Assembly (NCBI RefSeq): GCF_017573465.1
Contig: NZ_JAGEPF010000009.1
Span: 281,804 to 345,803, forward strand
Direction: 5' to 3'
Length of the DNA stretch: 64,000 nucleotides
Origin: Actinomadura violacea
GTDB taxonomy: Bacteria > Actinomycetota > Actinomycetes > Streptosporangiales > Streptosporangiaceae
Shown: positions 16,634 through 24,524 of the stretch, piece by piece
Position numbering within the stretch: the first letter of the stretch is position 1
How the letters are laid out: the number at the start of each line of letters is the position of its first letter
Program-made: the position numbers and the translations under genes
Notes under the pieces: generated by a model
Told to the model about the DNA's origin: nothing
Database searches by the model: none
What the model saw: only the letters and a program-made list of their open reading frames with translations

Positions 16634-18352
16634 GTGGGAGCCGCTCACTGGGTCTATCTGTCCGGAATAGTCCTCATCATCGCCGTCATGATCGCCCGCA
16701 AGAACGTCGTGATACCGGCCATCGCGGCCACGTTCCTGACGGCCTGGACGTTCACCGGAAGCTTCGTCAAGGGACTGGAGTCCATCTTCAATGCCAGCCT
16801 GACCTCGGCCTCCGAGCTGTTCAACATCTTCCTCATCATCGCGCTGGTCACCGCGCTGCTCGGCGCGCTGCGCGCGCTCGGCGCCGACCGCCGCATGGTC
16901 GAGCCGTTCCGCCTGGTCATGCGGTCGGGGCACTCCGCGTTCTGGGTGCTGGCGTTCGTCACCTACGCGATCAGCCTGTTCTTCTGGCCGACGCCGGCGG
17001 TGCCGCTGATGGGCGCGATCCTGCTGCCCGCGGCGATCGCCGCCGGGCTGCCGCCGATCGCCGCCGCGCTCGCCATCGCCGTCGCGGGTCAGGGCATGGC
17101 GCTGTCCAGCGACTACGTCATCCAGGTCGCGCCCGGCCTGTCGGCCAAGGCCGCCAACGTCCGCACCGACGCCGTCGCCGACAAGGCGATGGTCCTGTCG
17201 CTGATCACCGGCGGCGTCGCGCTGTTCCTCGGCTACCTGATGACCCGCTCGCAGTACCGCAAGCCGGACGCGCTGCTCCTCGAACGCTGGGAGGCGGGCG
17301 AGACGGAGACCGCCGCGCCCGCGGCGCGCCGCTCGCTCATCCCCGGCCTGCCGCTGCGCCGCATCCTGCAGCCCGCGCCCGCAGCAACCACCGCCGAGGG
17401 CGAGAGTTCCGTCGCCGTCCTCGCCCCCGGCTCGGGGCCCGGGGCGGGCTCCGGTGCCGGTTCGGTCACCGTCCCGGCGCCGCGCAACGGCGACGGCCCG
17501 TCCGGCGGGCCACCGTCCGATGGAACGTCATCCGGCGGAACGTCTTCCGGCGGATCGGGGCGGTCCGGCGGTGAGCCGGGCGACGCGATGGCCGCCGCCG
17601 CGCTCAAGTCCTTGAACGGCGGCGACCGGCCGGGCGACGACTGCCCGAAGCGGTCCAAGGCGTTCGCGGCGATCATCCCGCTCGCGCTCGTCGGGCTCGT
17701 CGGCTACATGCTGCTCGGCAAGTTCACCGACGCGGTCCCCGAGGTCGTCGGCGGCGACGCCGCCGCGCTGGTCGGCGGCGTCACCGTCGCGCTGCTGCTC
17801 GCCGCCGCCCTCGCCCGCGACGCCGGCGGCGCCCTGCAGGCGTGCGCCGACCACATCGTCGACGGCCTGGTCTTCGCCGTCCGCGCGATGGGCGTCGTCA
17901 TCCCGATCGCCGGGTTCTTCTTCATCGGCAACGCCGACTTCGCCGGCAAGATCATGAGCCTCGGCGACGGCGCGAAGGCGCCCGGGTTCCTGTTCGAGTC
18001 CGTCACGCACCTCGAAGGCGCCATCCCCGACAGCCGCTACGTCGTGGGCTTCGGCGTCCTGCTCATCGGCATGATCACCGGGCTGGACGGGTCGGGCTTC
18101 GCGGGGCTGCCGCTCACCGGCTCCCTCGCCGGCACGCTCGGCCCGACGTCCGGCGTCGACCCGGCGCTGCTCGCCGCGATCGGCCAGATGGGCTGCGTGT
18201 GGTCCGGCGGCGGCGTGCTGATCGCCTGGTCGTCGCTGCTCGCGGTCGCCGGGTTCGCCCGGGTGCCGGTCATGGACCTCGTCCGGCGCTCGTTCGTGCC
18301 GGTGGTGGCGGGACTCGCGGTCGCCACCGTCGCCGGCCTGATCATCTACTGA
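16634..18352 (+). CDS. Multi-pass membrane transporter, paralogue 2
   Basis: 572 residues, homologous over its whole length to the protein at 3185-4699 but with a much longer central hydrophilic loop (about residues 225-345, rich in Ser, Gly, Pro and Asp). Shared blocks are AHWVYL, ARKNVV, FNIFLIIALVTALLGALR-like, FFWPTP, GQGMALSSDYV, GVVIPIAGF and GLDGSGFAGLP. The GTG start is set by AGGGAGGT about 9 nt upstream and agrees with paralogue 1. It diverges from the GGT operon and precedes a DUF1275 gene by 60 nt. The family and substrate are not recognised. Confidence 0.75.
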   Translation: MGAAHWVYLSGIVLIIAVMIARKNVVIPAIAATFLTAWTFTGSFVKGLESIFNASLTSASELFNIFLIIALVTALLGALRALGADRRMVEPFRLVMRSGHSAFWVLAFVTYAISLFFWPTPAVPLMGAILLPAAIAAGLPPIAAALAIAVAGQGMALSSDYVIQVAPGLSAKAANVRTDAVADKAMVLSLITGGVALFLGYLMTRSQYRKPDALLLERWEAGETETAAPAARRSLIPGLPLRRILQPAPAATTAEGESSVAVLAPGSGPGAGSGAGSVTVPAPRNGDGPSGGPPSDGTSSGGTSSGGSGRSGGEPGDAMAAAALKSLNGGDRPGDDCPKRSKAFAAIIPLALVGLVGYMLLGKFTDAVPEVVGGDAAALVGGVTVALLLAAALARDAGGALQACADHIVDGLVFAVRAMGVVIPIAGFFFIGNADFAGKIMSLGDGAKAPGFLFESVTHLEGAIPDSRYVVGFGVLLIGMITGLDGSGFAGLPLTGSLAGTLGPTSGVDPALLAAIGQMGCVWSGGGVLIAWSSLLAVAGFARVPVMDLVRRSFVPVVAGLAVATVAGLIIY

Positions 18353-18412
18353 CGCGCCCGCCCGCGCCCCGTCAGCCCGCGCGACGTCCCATCCCCCACG
18401 CGAAGGAGCAAG

Positions 18413-19156
18413 GTGACCACCTCGTCCGACCTGTCCACGGCCGCCGCGCCCGGCACCCCCGGCGCGGCGGCCCCCGGCCGGCCCGCCCTCTCCCCCGTCC
18501 GGCTGCGCGCCGTGCTGCTGGTGCTGCTGACGTTCGGCGCCGGCGCGACCGACATCGTCGGCTTCCTCGGCATGGAGAAGGTCTTCACCGCCAACATGAC
18601 CGGCAACATCGTGCTGTTCGGCCTCGCGGCGGGCGAGGCGCACGGCATCGACCTGGCCCGCTGCGGGATCGCCACGCTGGCGTTCGCGCTCGGGCTGCTC
18701 GCCGGGTTCCGCGTCGCCGGGCGCACCGACCCCGGGCACGTCTGGCCGTCCCGCGTCACCGCCGTCCTGGTGATCGTGCTCGCCCTGCAGACGGTGTTCT
18801 TCGCGGGGTGGGCGCTCGCCGGCGCCGAACCGCACGGCACCGGGCTGCTCCTGCTGATCGCGCTGTCGTCCACCGCGATGGGCGCGCAGACGGCGGCGGC
18901 GCGCAGCATGGCCGCCGACGGCATCACCACCACGTTCGTCACCGGCACGCTCACCTCGATCATGGGCGGGCTCACCGCCGGGAACACCGCGGCGGCCGGG
19001 CTGCGGACCTCGGTGATCCTCGCGCTCGCCGCGGGCGCCGCCGTCGCCGGGGCGCTGATGGCGCACGCGCCCGTGGCCGCGGCGGCGCTCAGCCCCGCCG
19101 TCCTGCTGGTCGTGGTGCTGGCGGCCCGCCGCCTGCACCCCGCCCGCACCCCCTGA
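18413..19156 (+). CDS. DUF1275 (YoaK) family membrane protein
   Basis: 247 residues with about six hydrophobic helices. The GAGATDIVGFLGMEKVFTAN and MTGNIVLFGLA signature (residues 43-70) is diagnostic of DUF1275/YoaK, whose function is not established; small-molecule transport has been suggested. The first 30 residues are a flexible Ala/Pro/Ser-rich extension. The GTG is preceded by AAGGAG at proper spacing. It follows transporter paralogue 2 closely on the same strand and may be co-transcribed with it. It converges on the ATL gene. Confidence 0.85.
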   Translation: MTTSSDLSTAAAPGTPGAAAPGRPALSPVRLRAVLLVLLTFGAGATDIVGFLGMEKVFTANMTGNIVLFGLAAGEAHGIDLARCGIATLAFALGLLAGFRVAGRTDPGHVWPSRVTAVLVIVLALQTVFFAGWALAGAEPHGTGLLLLIALSSTAMGAQTAAARSMAADGITTTFVTGTLTSIMGGLTAGNTAAAGLRTSVILALAAGAAVAGALMAHAPVAAAALSPAVLLVVVLAARRLHPARTP

Positions 19157-19168
19157 CGGGCCGGCGGT

Positions 19169-19477
19169 TCAGGAAAGCCCGGACCAGCGCGCCCGGGCCA
19201 TGTCGACGCGGCGGCCGTCCGGGCGCAGCGGGGTGCCCTCGGCGCGGTAGTGCTCGTGCGCCTCGACCTCGTTGCAGCTCGGCGGCCGGCCGTCCGCGCG
19301 GATCACCCGCCACCACGGCACGCCGCCGCCGAACAGCGACATCACCCGTCCGACCTGCCGCGGCCCGCCCCGCCCCACCATCTCGGCGATGTCGCCGTAG
19401 GCGAGGACGCGGCCCGGCGGGATCCGGTCCACCGTGTCCAGGACCGCCTCGGCGTACTCGTCAGGTTCCGACCACAT
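19169..19477 (-). CDS. Alkyltransferase-like (ATL) DNA-repair protein
   Basis: 102 residues, the DNA-binding domain of the Ogt/MGMT family alone: IPPGRVLAYGDIAEMVG near residue 20 and the Arg-finger region GRVMS. The alkyl-acceptor motif PCHR is replaced by PWWRVI, so it cannot take an alkyl group. ATL proteins bind O6-alkylguanine and pass it to nucleotide excision repair. Its place between the helicase and moeZ corresponds to M. tuberculosis Rv3204 as I recall the order. The 5' end overlaps the last 136 nt of the protease gene in another frame. Confidence 0.88.
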   Translation of the reverse strand: MWSEPDEYAEAVLDTVDRIPPGRVLAYGDIAEMVGRGGPRQVGRVMSLFGGGVPWWRVIRADGRPPSCNEVEAHEHYRAEGTPLRPDGRRVDMARARWSGLS

Positions 19478-20667
19478 GCCACGATTCTCCAGGCCGCGCC
19501 GCGATACCGCCACCCGGCGCCCGCCAGCCCGGCCAGGCACAGCAGGCACACGGCGACGCAGGTCAGCACCACCGCGCCGGACCGGTGGACGACCTGGACG
19601 GGCCGGACGTCCCCCGCCGCGAACCGGCGTCCCGGGGCCAGGCCCGCGCCGGCCGTCCGGGCGCCCGCGAGCGCGTCGGACGCGGTCAGCGCGGCGAGCG
19701 CGTCGACCCGGCCGAAGCCGACGCCGAGGTCGTAGCCGCGGGCCGGGCGGTGCCGGGTGCTCGCCGCGAGCGCCTGCGCGACCAGCGCCGGGGCGAGCCC
19801 GGGATGCCGCGACCGGACCAGCGCCGCGACGCCCGACACGAACGCCGTCGCGGGGCTGGTGCCGTCGCCGATCCAGTACCGGTCGCCGGGGCCCGCGCCG
19901 ATGATCTGCACGCCGGGCGCCGACACGACGACGGCGGAGTTGCGGTTCGAGAAGCCCGCGTGGCGGCCCTGGGCGTCGACGGCCGCGACGGAGATGACGC
20001 CGGGGAACGACGCCGGGTAGGTGTAGCGGGCGTGGCCGCCGCGCCGGGCCGTCCGGCCGGCGCCGCCGTTGCCGGCCGCCGCGACCACCACGACGTTCCG
20101 GGAGATCGCGTAGGCGACCGCGGCCCGCTCGCGCTCGGTCGGGTACGAGCGGCCGAGCGACAGGTTGATCACGTCGGCGCCGTGGCCGACGGCGTACCGG
20201 ATCCCGTCGGCGATCGTGCCGGCGTAGCGGCGGTTCCCGGTGAACGCCGCGAAGCCCGGTTCGTCGCGCTCCAGGATCACCCGCAGGGACAGCAGCCGGG
20301 CCTGCGGCGCGACGCCGACCACGCCGAGGGCGCCGCCGGGGCCGTGCCCGTGACCGGCGATGATGGACGCCATGTTGGTGCCGTGCAGCCGTTTCGGCGG
20401 GACGCCGCGCGGCGACGCGCCCGCGGTGTAGTCGGGTCCGGTGGTGACGGAGCCGGCGAGGTCGGCCTGCCCGGCGTCCACGCCCGAGTCCAGCACGGCC
20501 ACGGTCGTGCCCGCGCCGCGCGCAAGGGCCCACGCTTGCGGGACGTCCAGCGACTCCAGCACCCGCGTCACCGCGTCGCGGACCTGGTCGGCGCGGGCGG
20601 CGCCGGGGACGAGCGGCGGGACGGCCAGCGCCGCCGCGGCCAGCGCCGCGCCGAGCCGTCTCAGCAC
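19342..20667 (-). CDS. Mycosin-like membrane-anchored subtilisin protease, copy 1
   Basis: 441 residues. A signal-like N-terminus (residues 1-26, ending PGAARA) is followed by an S8 domain with Asp60 (AVLDSGVDAG), His95 (RLHGTNMAS), oxyanion Asn200 and Ser271 (DGTSPATAF), and one membrane helix at about 365-386. This is the layout of MycP-type type VII secretion proteases, but no ESX core gene is seen here, so that link is by family only. The GTG at 20667 is chosen for GGGAG 5 nt upstream; it overlaps the preceding stop as GTGCTGA. The last 45 residues lie over the ATL gene in another frame, so the tail after the helix is probably unconstrained. Confidence 0.8.
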   Translation of the reverse strand: MLRRLGAALAAAALAVPPLVPGAARADQVRDAVTRVLESLDVPQAWALARGAGTTVAVLDSGVDAGQADLAGSVTTGPDYTAGASPRGVPPKRLHGTNMASIIAGHGHGPGGALGVVGVAPQARLLSLRVILERDEPGFAAFTGNRRYAGTIADGIRYAVGHGADVINLSLGRSYPTERERAAVAYAISRNVVVVAAAGNGGAGRTARRGGHARYTYPASFPGVISVAAVDAQGRHAGFSNRNSAVVVSAPGVQIIGAGPGDRYWIGDGTSPATAFVSGVAALVRSRHPGLAPALVAQALAASTRHRPARGYDLGVGFGRVDALAALTASDALAGARTAGAGLAPGRRFAAGDVRPVQVVHRSGAVVLTCVAVCLLCLAGLAGAGWRYRGAAWRIVACGRNLTSTPRRSWTRWTGSRRAASSPTATSPRWWGGAGRGRSDG

Positions 20668-21428
20668 GACCACTCCCGGGTGCCGCAGCGGATCCGGGCG
20701 GGCGCGGTGAGCGGGCGCAGCACCCCGTCGACGAGCTGCGGCGCGAGTTCGGCGAGGTCGGGGAGCTGCCGCGCGGCGCGCAGCGTCGGCCGCCCGTCGG
20801 CGTACCCGGCGGTCGCGGCGACGACGTACGGGCCGCGCTGCGCGGCGGCGGACGCCTGCCGGGCCGCGTCGGCGAACCGCGCCGCGACCGTCCCGGGGAA
20901 CGGCAGCGCCCGCAGGCCGGGCGACGGCGCGTCCGGCGGGAACCAGGCGAGGACGGCGTGCGCGGACGCGGCGTCCCGGAACGCGATCACGCCGACGGTG
21001 ACGGCGAGGCCCTGCGCCTGGTCGAGGTAGGTGGCGCGGAGCGCCGCGCGGCAGCCGCGCGAGGTCAGGGTCCCGGACAGCCGGGCGTCGACGGCGGTGC
21101 CGCAGCGGGTGTCGGTGCCGATCCCGACGCGCCGCGCCGCCTCCGCCGAGCCCTCGTCGAGGCTGTAGCGGAGTGCGGCGGGGAAGATCTTCCCGGCGGG
21201 CCAGGACCGGTACCGGAGCCCGATCTCGGCGGTGACGGCGGCGGACCGCTCGGCGCCGGTCGGCCCGCGCGTCGTCTCGGCGGCCAGCCGGGCGCCCGCG
21301 ACGGCGAGGACGGCCGCGCATCCGGCGGCCAGCAGCGGCGCGGCGGCGCGCGGCGGCCGCCGGCCGGACGGCGCGTCCGGGGCCTCGTCCGGTCCGGTGT
21401 CCGGGGGTGTGATCTCCGCGCGCGCCAC
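20661..21428 (-). CDS. Membrane-anchored protein of unknown function, copy 1 (partner of mycosin-like protease)
   Basis: 255 residues: a Pro/Asp-rich cytoplasmic N-terminus, one membrane helix at about 28-50, then an exported domain. It is homologous to the product of 23043-23990; shared features are the G(T/V)xxDTxC Cys, GCRAALRATYLDxAQGLAVTV-like core, a LRALPFPGT/LRAAPFPGT turn and a C-terminal Cys-x6-Cys ending. I do not recognise the domain. It is coupled by a 7-nt overlap to its own protease gene, so protease and anchor may act as a pair, perhaps as partner, inhibitor or substrate. No function can be assigned. Confidence 0.7.
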   Translation of the reverse strand: MARAEITPPDTGPDEAPDAPSGRRPPRAAAPLLAAGCAAVLAVAGARLAAETTRGPTGAERSAAVTAEIGLRYRSWPAGKIFPAALRYSLDEGSAEAARRVGIGTDTRCGTAVDARLSGTLTSRGCRAALRATYLDQAQGLAVTVGVIAFRDAASAHAVLAWFPPDAPSPGLRALPFPGTVAARFADAARQASAAAQRGPYVVAATAGYADGRPTLRAARQLPDLAELAPQLVDGVLRPLTAPARIRCGTREWSC

Positions 21429-21477
21429 GTGCGGAGCGTAACCGACGGGCCCCCGGCGGCGCCGGGTGACCGGCCGG

Positions 21478-23049
21478 TCAGGCGGGTGGTCCGCCGGGCG
21501 GTTCGTCCGGCGCGCCGAACGACGGCCGCGCGCCCGGCGCGGGCGGTACGGATCTCGCCGTGCCCGGCGGCCGGGTCCCCGCCGGGTCCGGCGGGGCGAA
21601 GGCGGGCGGTGCGCCGCCCGGCTGCCGGGGCGTGTCGCCCGAGGTCACGGGTGGTGCGGGCGCCGGCGGACGGGGCGCGGGCGCGCCGAACCCGCCGCCG
21701 CCGGGCCCGGGACGGGCCTGCGGCGGCCCGAACCCGCCGCCCGGCGGGCCCGGCGGGCTCCCGGGACCGGGAGGCGCCATGCCCGCGGGCACGGCGCGCG
21801 GGTGGCGGCGGTGGAACGCGAGCGCGATGACGGCCGCGCCGACAACGCCGCCGACGCCGATCAGGGTGACGGCGATGACGGTGGGCGTCACCCAGACCGG
21901 CCGGTGGACGATCGTGACCGGCCCCGGGTCGCGGTCGCCGAAGCGCTTGCCGCCCGGCCGGCCGGCGGACGCGGTGGAGGCGCCCTTGGCGAGCGTGTCG
22001 GCGGCGTTGAGGGCGCGTTCGGCGTTGACCTCGCCGAAGCCCACGTCGGGGCCGTAGCCGTTCTTCGGGCCGAAGCGGGTGCTCTCGATGAGGGCCTGGG
22101 AGACCAGCGCGGGCGCCATGTTGGGGTGCCGCGCGCGGATCAGCGCGGCGATGCCGGAGACCAGCGCGCTGGCGTCGCTCGTCCCGTCGGAGACGTAGTA
22201 GGAGTCGCCGGGCCCGGCGACGGGCAGTCCCGCGCCGGGGGCGGACAGCACGACCGACAGGTTCCGGTTGGAGAACGGCGCCCGCTCGTGCGACGGCTGC
22301 GTCGCGGCGACGGCGATGACGCCCGGGTAGGACGCCGGGTAGGAGTACGGCGAGAAGCCGTCGCCGTCGACGAGGCCGCTGTCGTCGCCGTTGTTGCCGA
22401 CCGCCGACACCACGACGACGCCCTTGCCGATCGCGTACCCGATGGCGTCGCGCTCCGCGGGGATCTCGGTGTCCCGGCCGGGGACGCTGATCTTGCCGAG
22501 GGACAGGTTGATGATGTCGGCGCCGTGGTCGGCGGCGTACCGGATGCCCTTCGCGACGGCGTCCTCGGCCTCCCGCGAGCTGCGGTAGCGCGCGTAGCTC
22601 GGGTCCTCCTTCTCGCCGATGACGCGGATCGCGAGGACGCGCGACTCCGGGGCGATCCCGATGATCCCGGCGCGGCCGCCGGGCCCGTGGCCGTGCCCGG
22701 CGATCAGCGACGTCATGTTGGTGCCGTGCAGGTGGGCGGGCTTGCTGCCGCCGTCGATGGCGGCGAGCATGTTCGGCCCGACGGTGACGGACCCGGCGAT
22801 GTCCTTCTGGTTGGGGTCGACGCCGGAGTCGACGACGGCGACGGTGACGTTGCCGCCCTTGGTGACCTTCCAGGCGGCGTCCATGCCGAGCTCGTCCAGG
22901 ACGCCGCGCTGCCGGTCCCTGATCTCGTCGGCGTGCGCGGGCGGCGCGAGGAGCGGGAGCCACGCGCCGGCGAGCGCCGCCGCCAGCACGGCGGCCGCGC
23001 CGCGCCGGCGGGCGGGGCGGGCGCGGCGCGTCCGCGCCCGCGTCAGCAC
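21478..23049 (-). CDS. Mycosin-like membrane-anchored subtilisin protease, copy 2
   Basis: 523 residues. Basic signal-like N-terminus (1-40), S8 catalytic Asp74 (AVVDSGVDPN), His108 (HLHGTNMTS), Asn219/220 and Ser291 (DGTSDASAL), a membrane helix at about 388-412 and a 100-residue cytoplasmic Pro/Gly-rich tail absent from copy 1. Note SDA after GTS where copy 1 has SPA; the usual GTSMA/GTSPA is altered but Ser is kept. The GTG start overlaps the preceding stop in GTGCTGA, exactly as in copy 1. It is a paralogue of the protease at 19342-20667, produced by tandem duplication of a two-gene cassette. Confidence 0.83.
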   Translation of the reverse strand: MLTRARTRRARPARRRGAAAVLAAALAGAWLPLLAPPAHADEIRDRQRGVLDELGMDAAWKVTKGGNVTVAVVDSGVDPNQKDIAGSVTVGPNMLAAIDGGSKPAHLHGTNMTSLIAGHGHGPGGRAGIIGIAPESRVLAIRVIGEKEDPSYARYRSSREAEDAVAKGIRYAADHGADIINLSLGKISVPGRDTEIPAERDAIGYAIGKGVVVVSAVGNNGDDSGLVDGDGFSPYSYPASYPGVIAVAATQPSHERAPFSNRNLSVVLSAPGAGLPVAGPGDSYYVSDGTSDASALVSGIAALIRARHPNMAPALVSQALIESTRFGPKNGYGPDVGFGEVNAERALNAADTLAKGASTASAGRPGGKRFGDRDPGPVTIVHRPVWVTPTVIAVTLIGVGGVVGAAVIALAFHRRHPRAVPAGMAPPGPGSPPGPPGGGFGPPQARPGPGGGGFGAPAPRPPAPAPPVTSGDTPRQPGGAPPAFAPPDPAGTRPPGTARSVPPAPGARPSFGAPDEPPGGPPA

Positions 23050-23990
23050 TTCCACCCGCTCTCGTGGCAGTCGGGCAGGGCCTTGGCGGACAGCGTCCGG
23101 GCGATGGTGTCGCCGAGCTGCGGCGCGATCGCGAACGGCTCGCCGGGCCGCTCCTTCCGGACGGCCGCGGCCGGGCGGCCGTCGGTCTCCCCGGAGGTGG
23201 TCAGGACGACGTAGGGGCCGCCGCGGCCGGACGTGCGGTCCTGGCGGGCGGCGTCGGTGAACCGGGCGGACGCGGTGCCGGGGAACGGGGCGGCGCGCAG
23301 CGCGGGGCGGACGGAGCCGCCGGTGGCGCCGTGCGAGCCGGGGATCGTCTTGAAGGCGCGGTCGGCGGCCCACGGGTCGGCGAACACGACGACGCCGACG
23401 GTGACGGCGATGCCCTGGAGCCGGTCGGTGTAGGTGGCGCGCAGCACGGCCTTGCAGCCCTGCTGGATCAGCGGCTGCGCGAGCTCCTGGTCGACGCCGG
23501 TGGCGCAGTTGGTGTCGGGGACGATCCCGGTCCGCGACGCGTACTCGGTGCGCCCCTCCGCCGGACTGTAGGTGATCTTGGACGGGAAGATCCGTTCGGC
23601 GGGCCAGGCCTGCCAGCGCCGCGCGACCTCCGCCTTCGCGGCCCACTCCAGCTCCGCGTTGGTGGGGTCGCGGTGCAGCTCGCCCCATGCGCCGACGATC
23701 GCGATCGTGCCGCTGACCAGGTAGACGCAGCCGACGACGATCGCGACGACCATCCACTGCCGGGCGCGCAGCCCGAGGACGGTGGCCAGGGGCGCGCCGG
23801 TACCGGGCGGAGCCGGCGGCGGGGGTGGACCGGCGGGCATGCGCGGGGGCGGTCCGGCGGGCATGCGGGGCGGCGGCCCGGGCGGGCGGCCCGGAGGCGC
23901 GCCCGGCGGCGGGCCGGGGGGAGCCGGGTGGCCGGGCCGCAGGGGCGGGCCGGGCGGGGGCGGCTGCTGGGAGGGGGGCAGGAATGCCAC
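23043..23990 (-). CDS. Proline-rich membrane-anchored protein, copy 2 (partner of mycosin-like protease)
   Basis: 315 residues from the GTG at 23990. About 70 residues of Pro/Gly-rich cytoplasmic sequence contain a repeated PPRMPAGPP unit, then a membrane helix (about 79-102) and an exported domain homologous to copy 1, ending CHESGWKC. The start is uncertain: an ATG at 24026 adds 12 residues, and neither has a good ribosome site; the AT-rich stretch just upstream of 23990 looks promoter-like and a leaderless transcript is possible. Low-complexity Pro tails on both this protein and protease copy 2 may bind each other or a common partner. Confidence 0.68.
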   Translation of the reverse strand: MAFLPPSQQPPPPGPPLRPGHPAPPGPPPGAPPGRPPGPPPRMPAGPPPRMPAGPPPPPAPPGTGAPLATVLGLRARQWMVVAIVVGCVYLVSGTIAIVGAWGELHRDPTNAELEWAAKAEVARRWQAWPAERIFPSKITYSPAEGRTEYASRTGIVPDTNCATGVDQELAQPLIQQGCKAVLRATYTDRLQGIAVTVGVVVFADPWAADRAFKTIPGSHGATGGSVRPALRAAPFPGTASARFTDAARQDRTSGRGGPYVVLTTSGETDGRPAAAVRKERPGEPFAIAPQLGDTIARTLSAKALPDCHESGWKC

Positions 23991-24111
23991 AACAGCCAAG
24001 ATTAACTCTGGTTCATGACATTCCACCCTTCCATCGGGGTGAGGGCGCCCGTCCTAACCCGGACGCCGCCGCCGCGGACCGCCCCGGACGCCCCCGCTCC
24101 GGACGCGCGGA

Positions 24112-24135
24112 GGGGCCCCTCCGAAGAGGGGCCCC
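24112..24135 (-). terminator. Hairpin terminator of the CsbD gene
   Basis: Arms GGGGCCCCTC and GAGGGGCCCC (10 bp) with a CGAA tetraloop, 26 nt downstream of the CsbD stop on the minus strand. Confidence 0.65.
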
Positions 24136-24160
24136 GGTCGCGCCGCGCGGGCGGCGGAGA

Positions 24161-24355
24161 TCACCGGTCGATGGTCCGGCGGGCCTCCTTCGCCGCGTCC
24201 TTGACCTGCTCGCCGACCTGCTTGGCGCCGCCGGCGGCCTGGTCCTTGCGGCCCTCGGCCTCCAGGTAGGGGTCGCCGGAACGGCGCCCGGCCTCTTCCT
24301 TCCCCTGGCCCTTGGCCTTCTGACCCTTGTTCTTGAGCTTGTCGAGGATGCCCAT
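24161..24355 (-). CDS. CsbD-like stress protein
   Basis: 64 residues, hydrophilic, Lys/Glu/Gly-rich and helix-forming: MGILDKLKNKGQKAKG followed by EEAGRRSGD and GAKQVGEQVKDAAKE. This is the CsbD family, general-stress proteins of unknown molecular role under sigma-B-type control in Bacillus. AAGGAG precedes the ATG closely. It is divergent from moeZ and followed by its own hairpin terminator, so it is monocistronic. It is too small for further assignment. Confidence 0.85.
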   Translation of the reverse strand: MGILDKLKNKGQKAKGQGKEEAGRRSGDPYLEAEGRKDQAAGGAKQVGEQVKDAAKEARRTIDR

Positions 24356-24524
24356 GGCTCCTTCTTCCGTACGAGGTCCGTACGTGGGGTCAGGTGCCCG
24401 GTGTGTCCCGATCCATGCGGCCCGTGGCAAGGGGAATGCGCGCGGACATGGCAAGGTTGTCCCGTGAGGGGACGACGACGTCCCGCCCCCGTTACAGCCG
24501 AGCGTCAGCACAGGAGCACCCACC

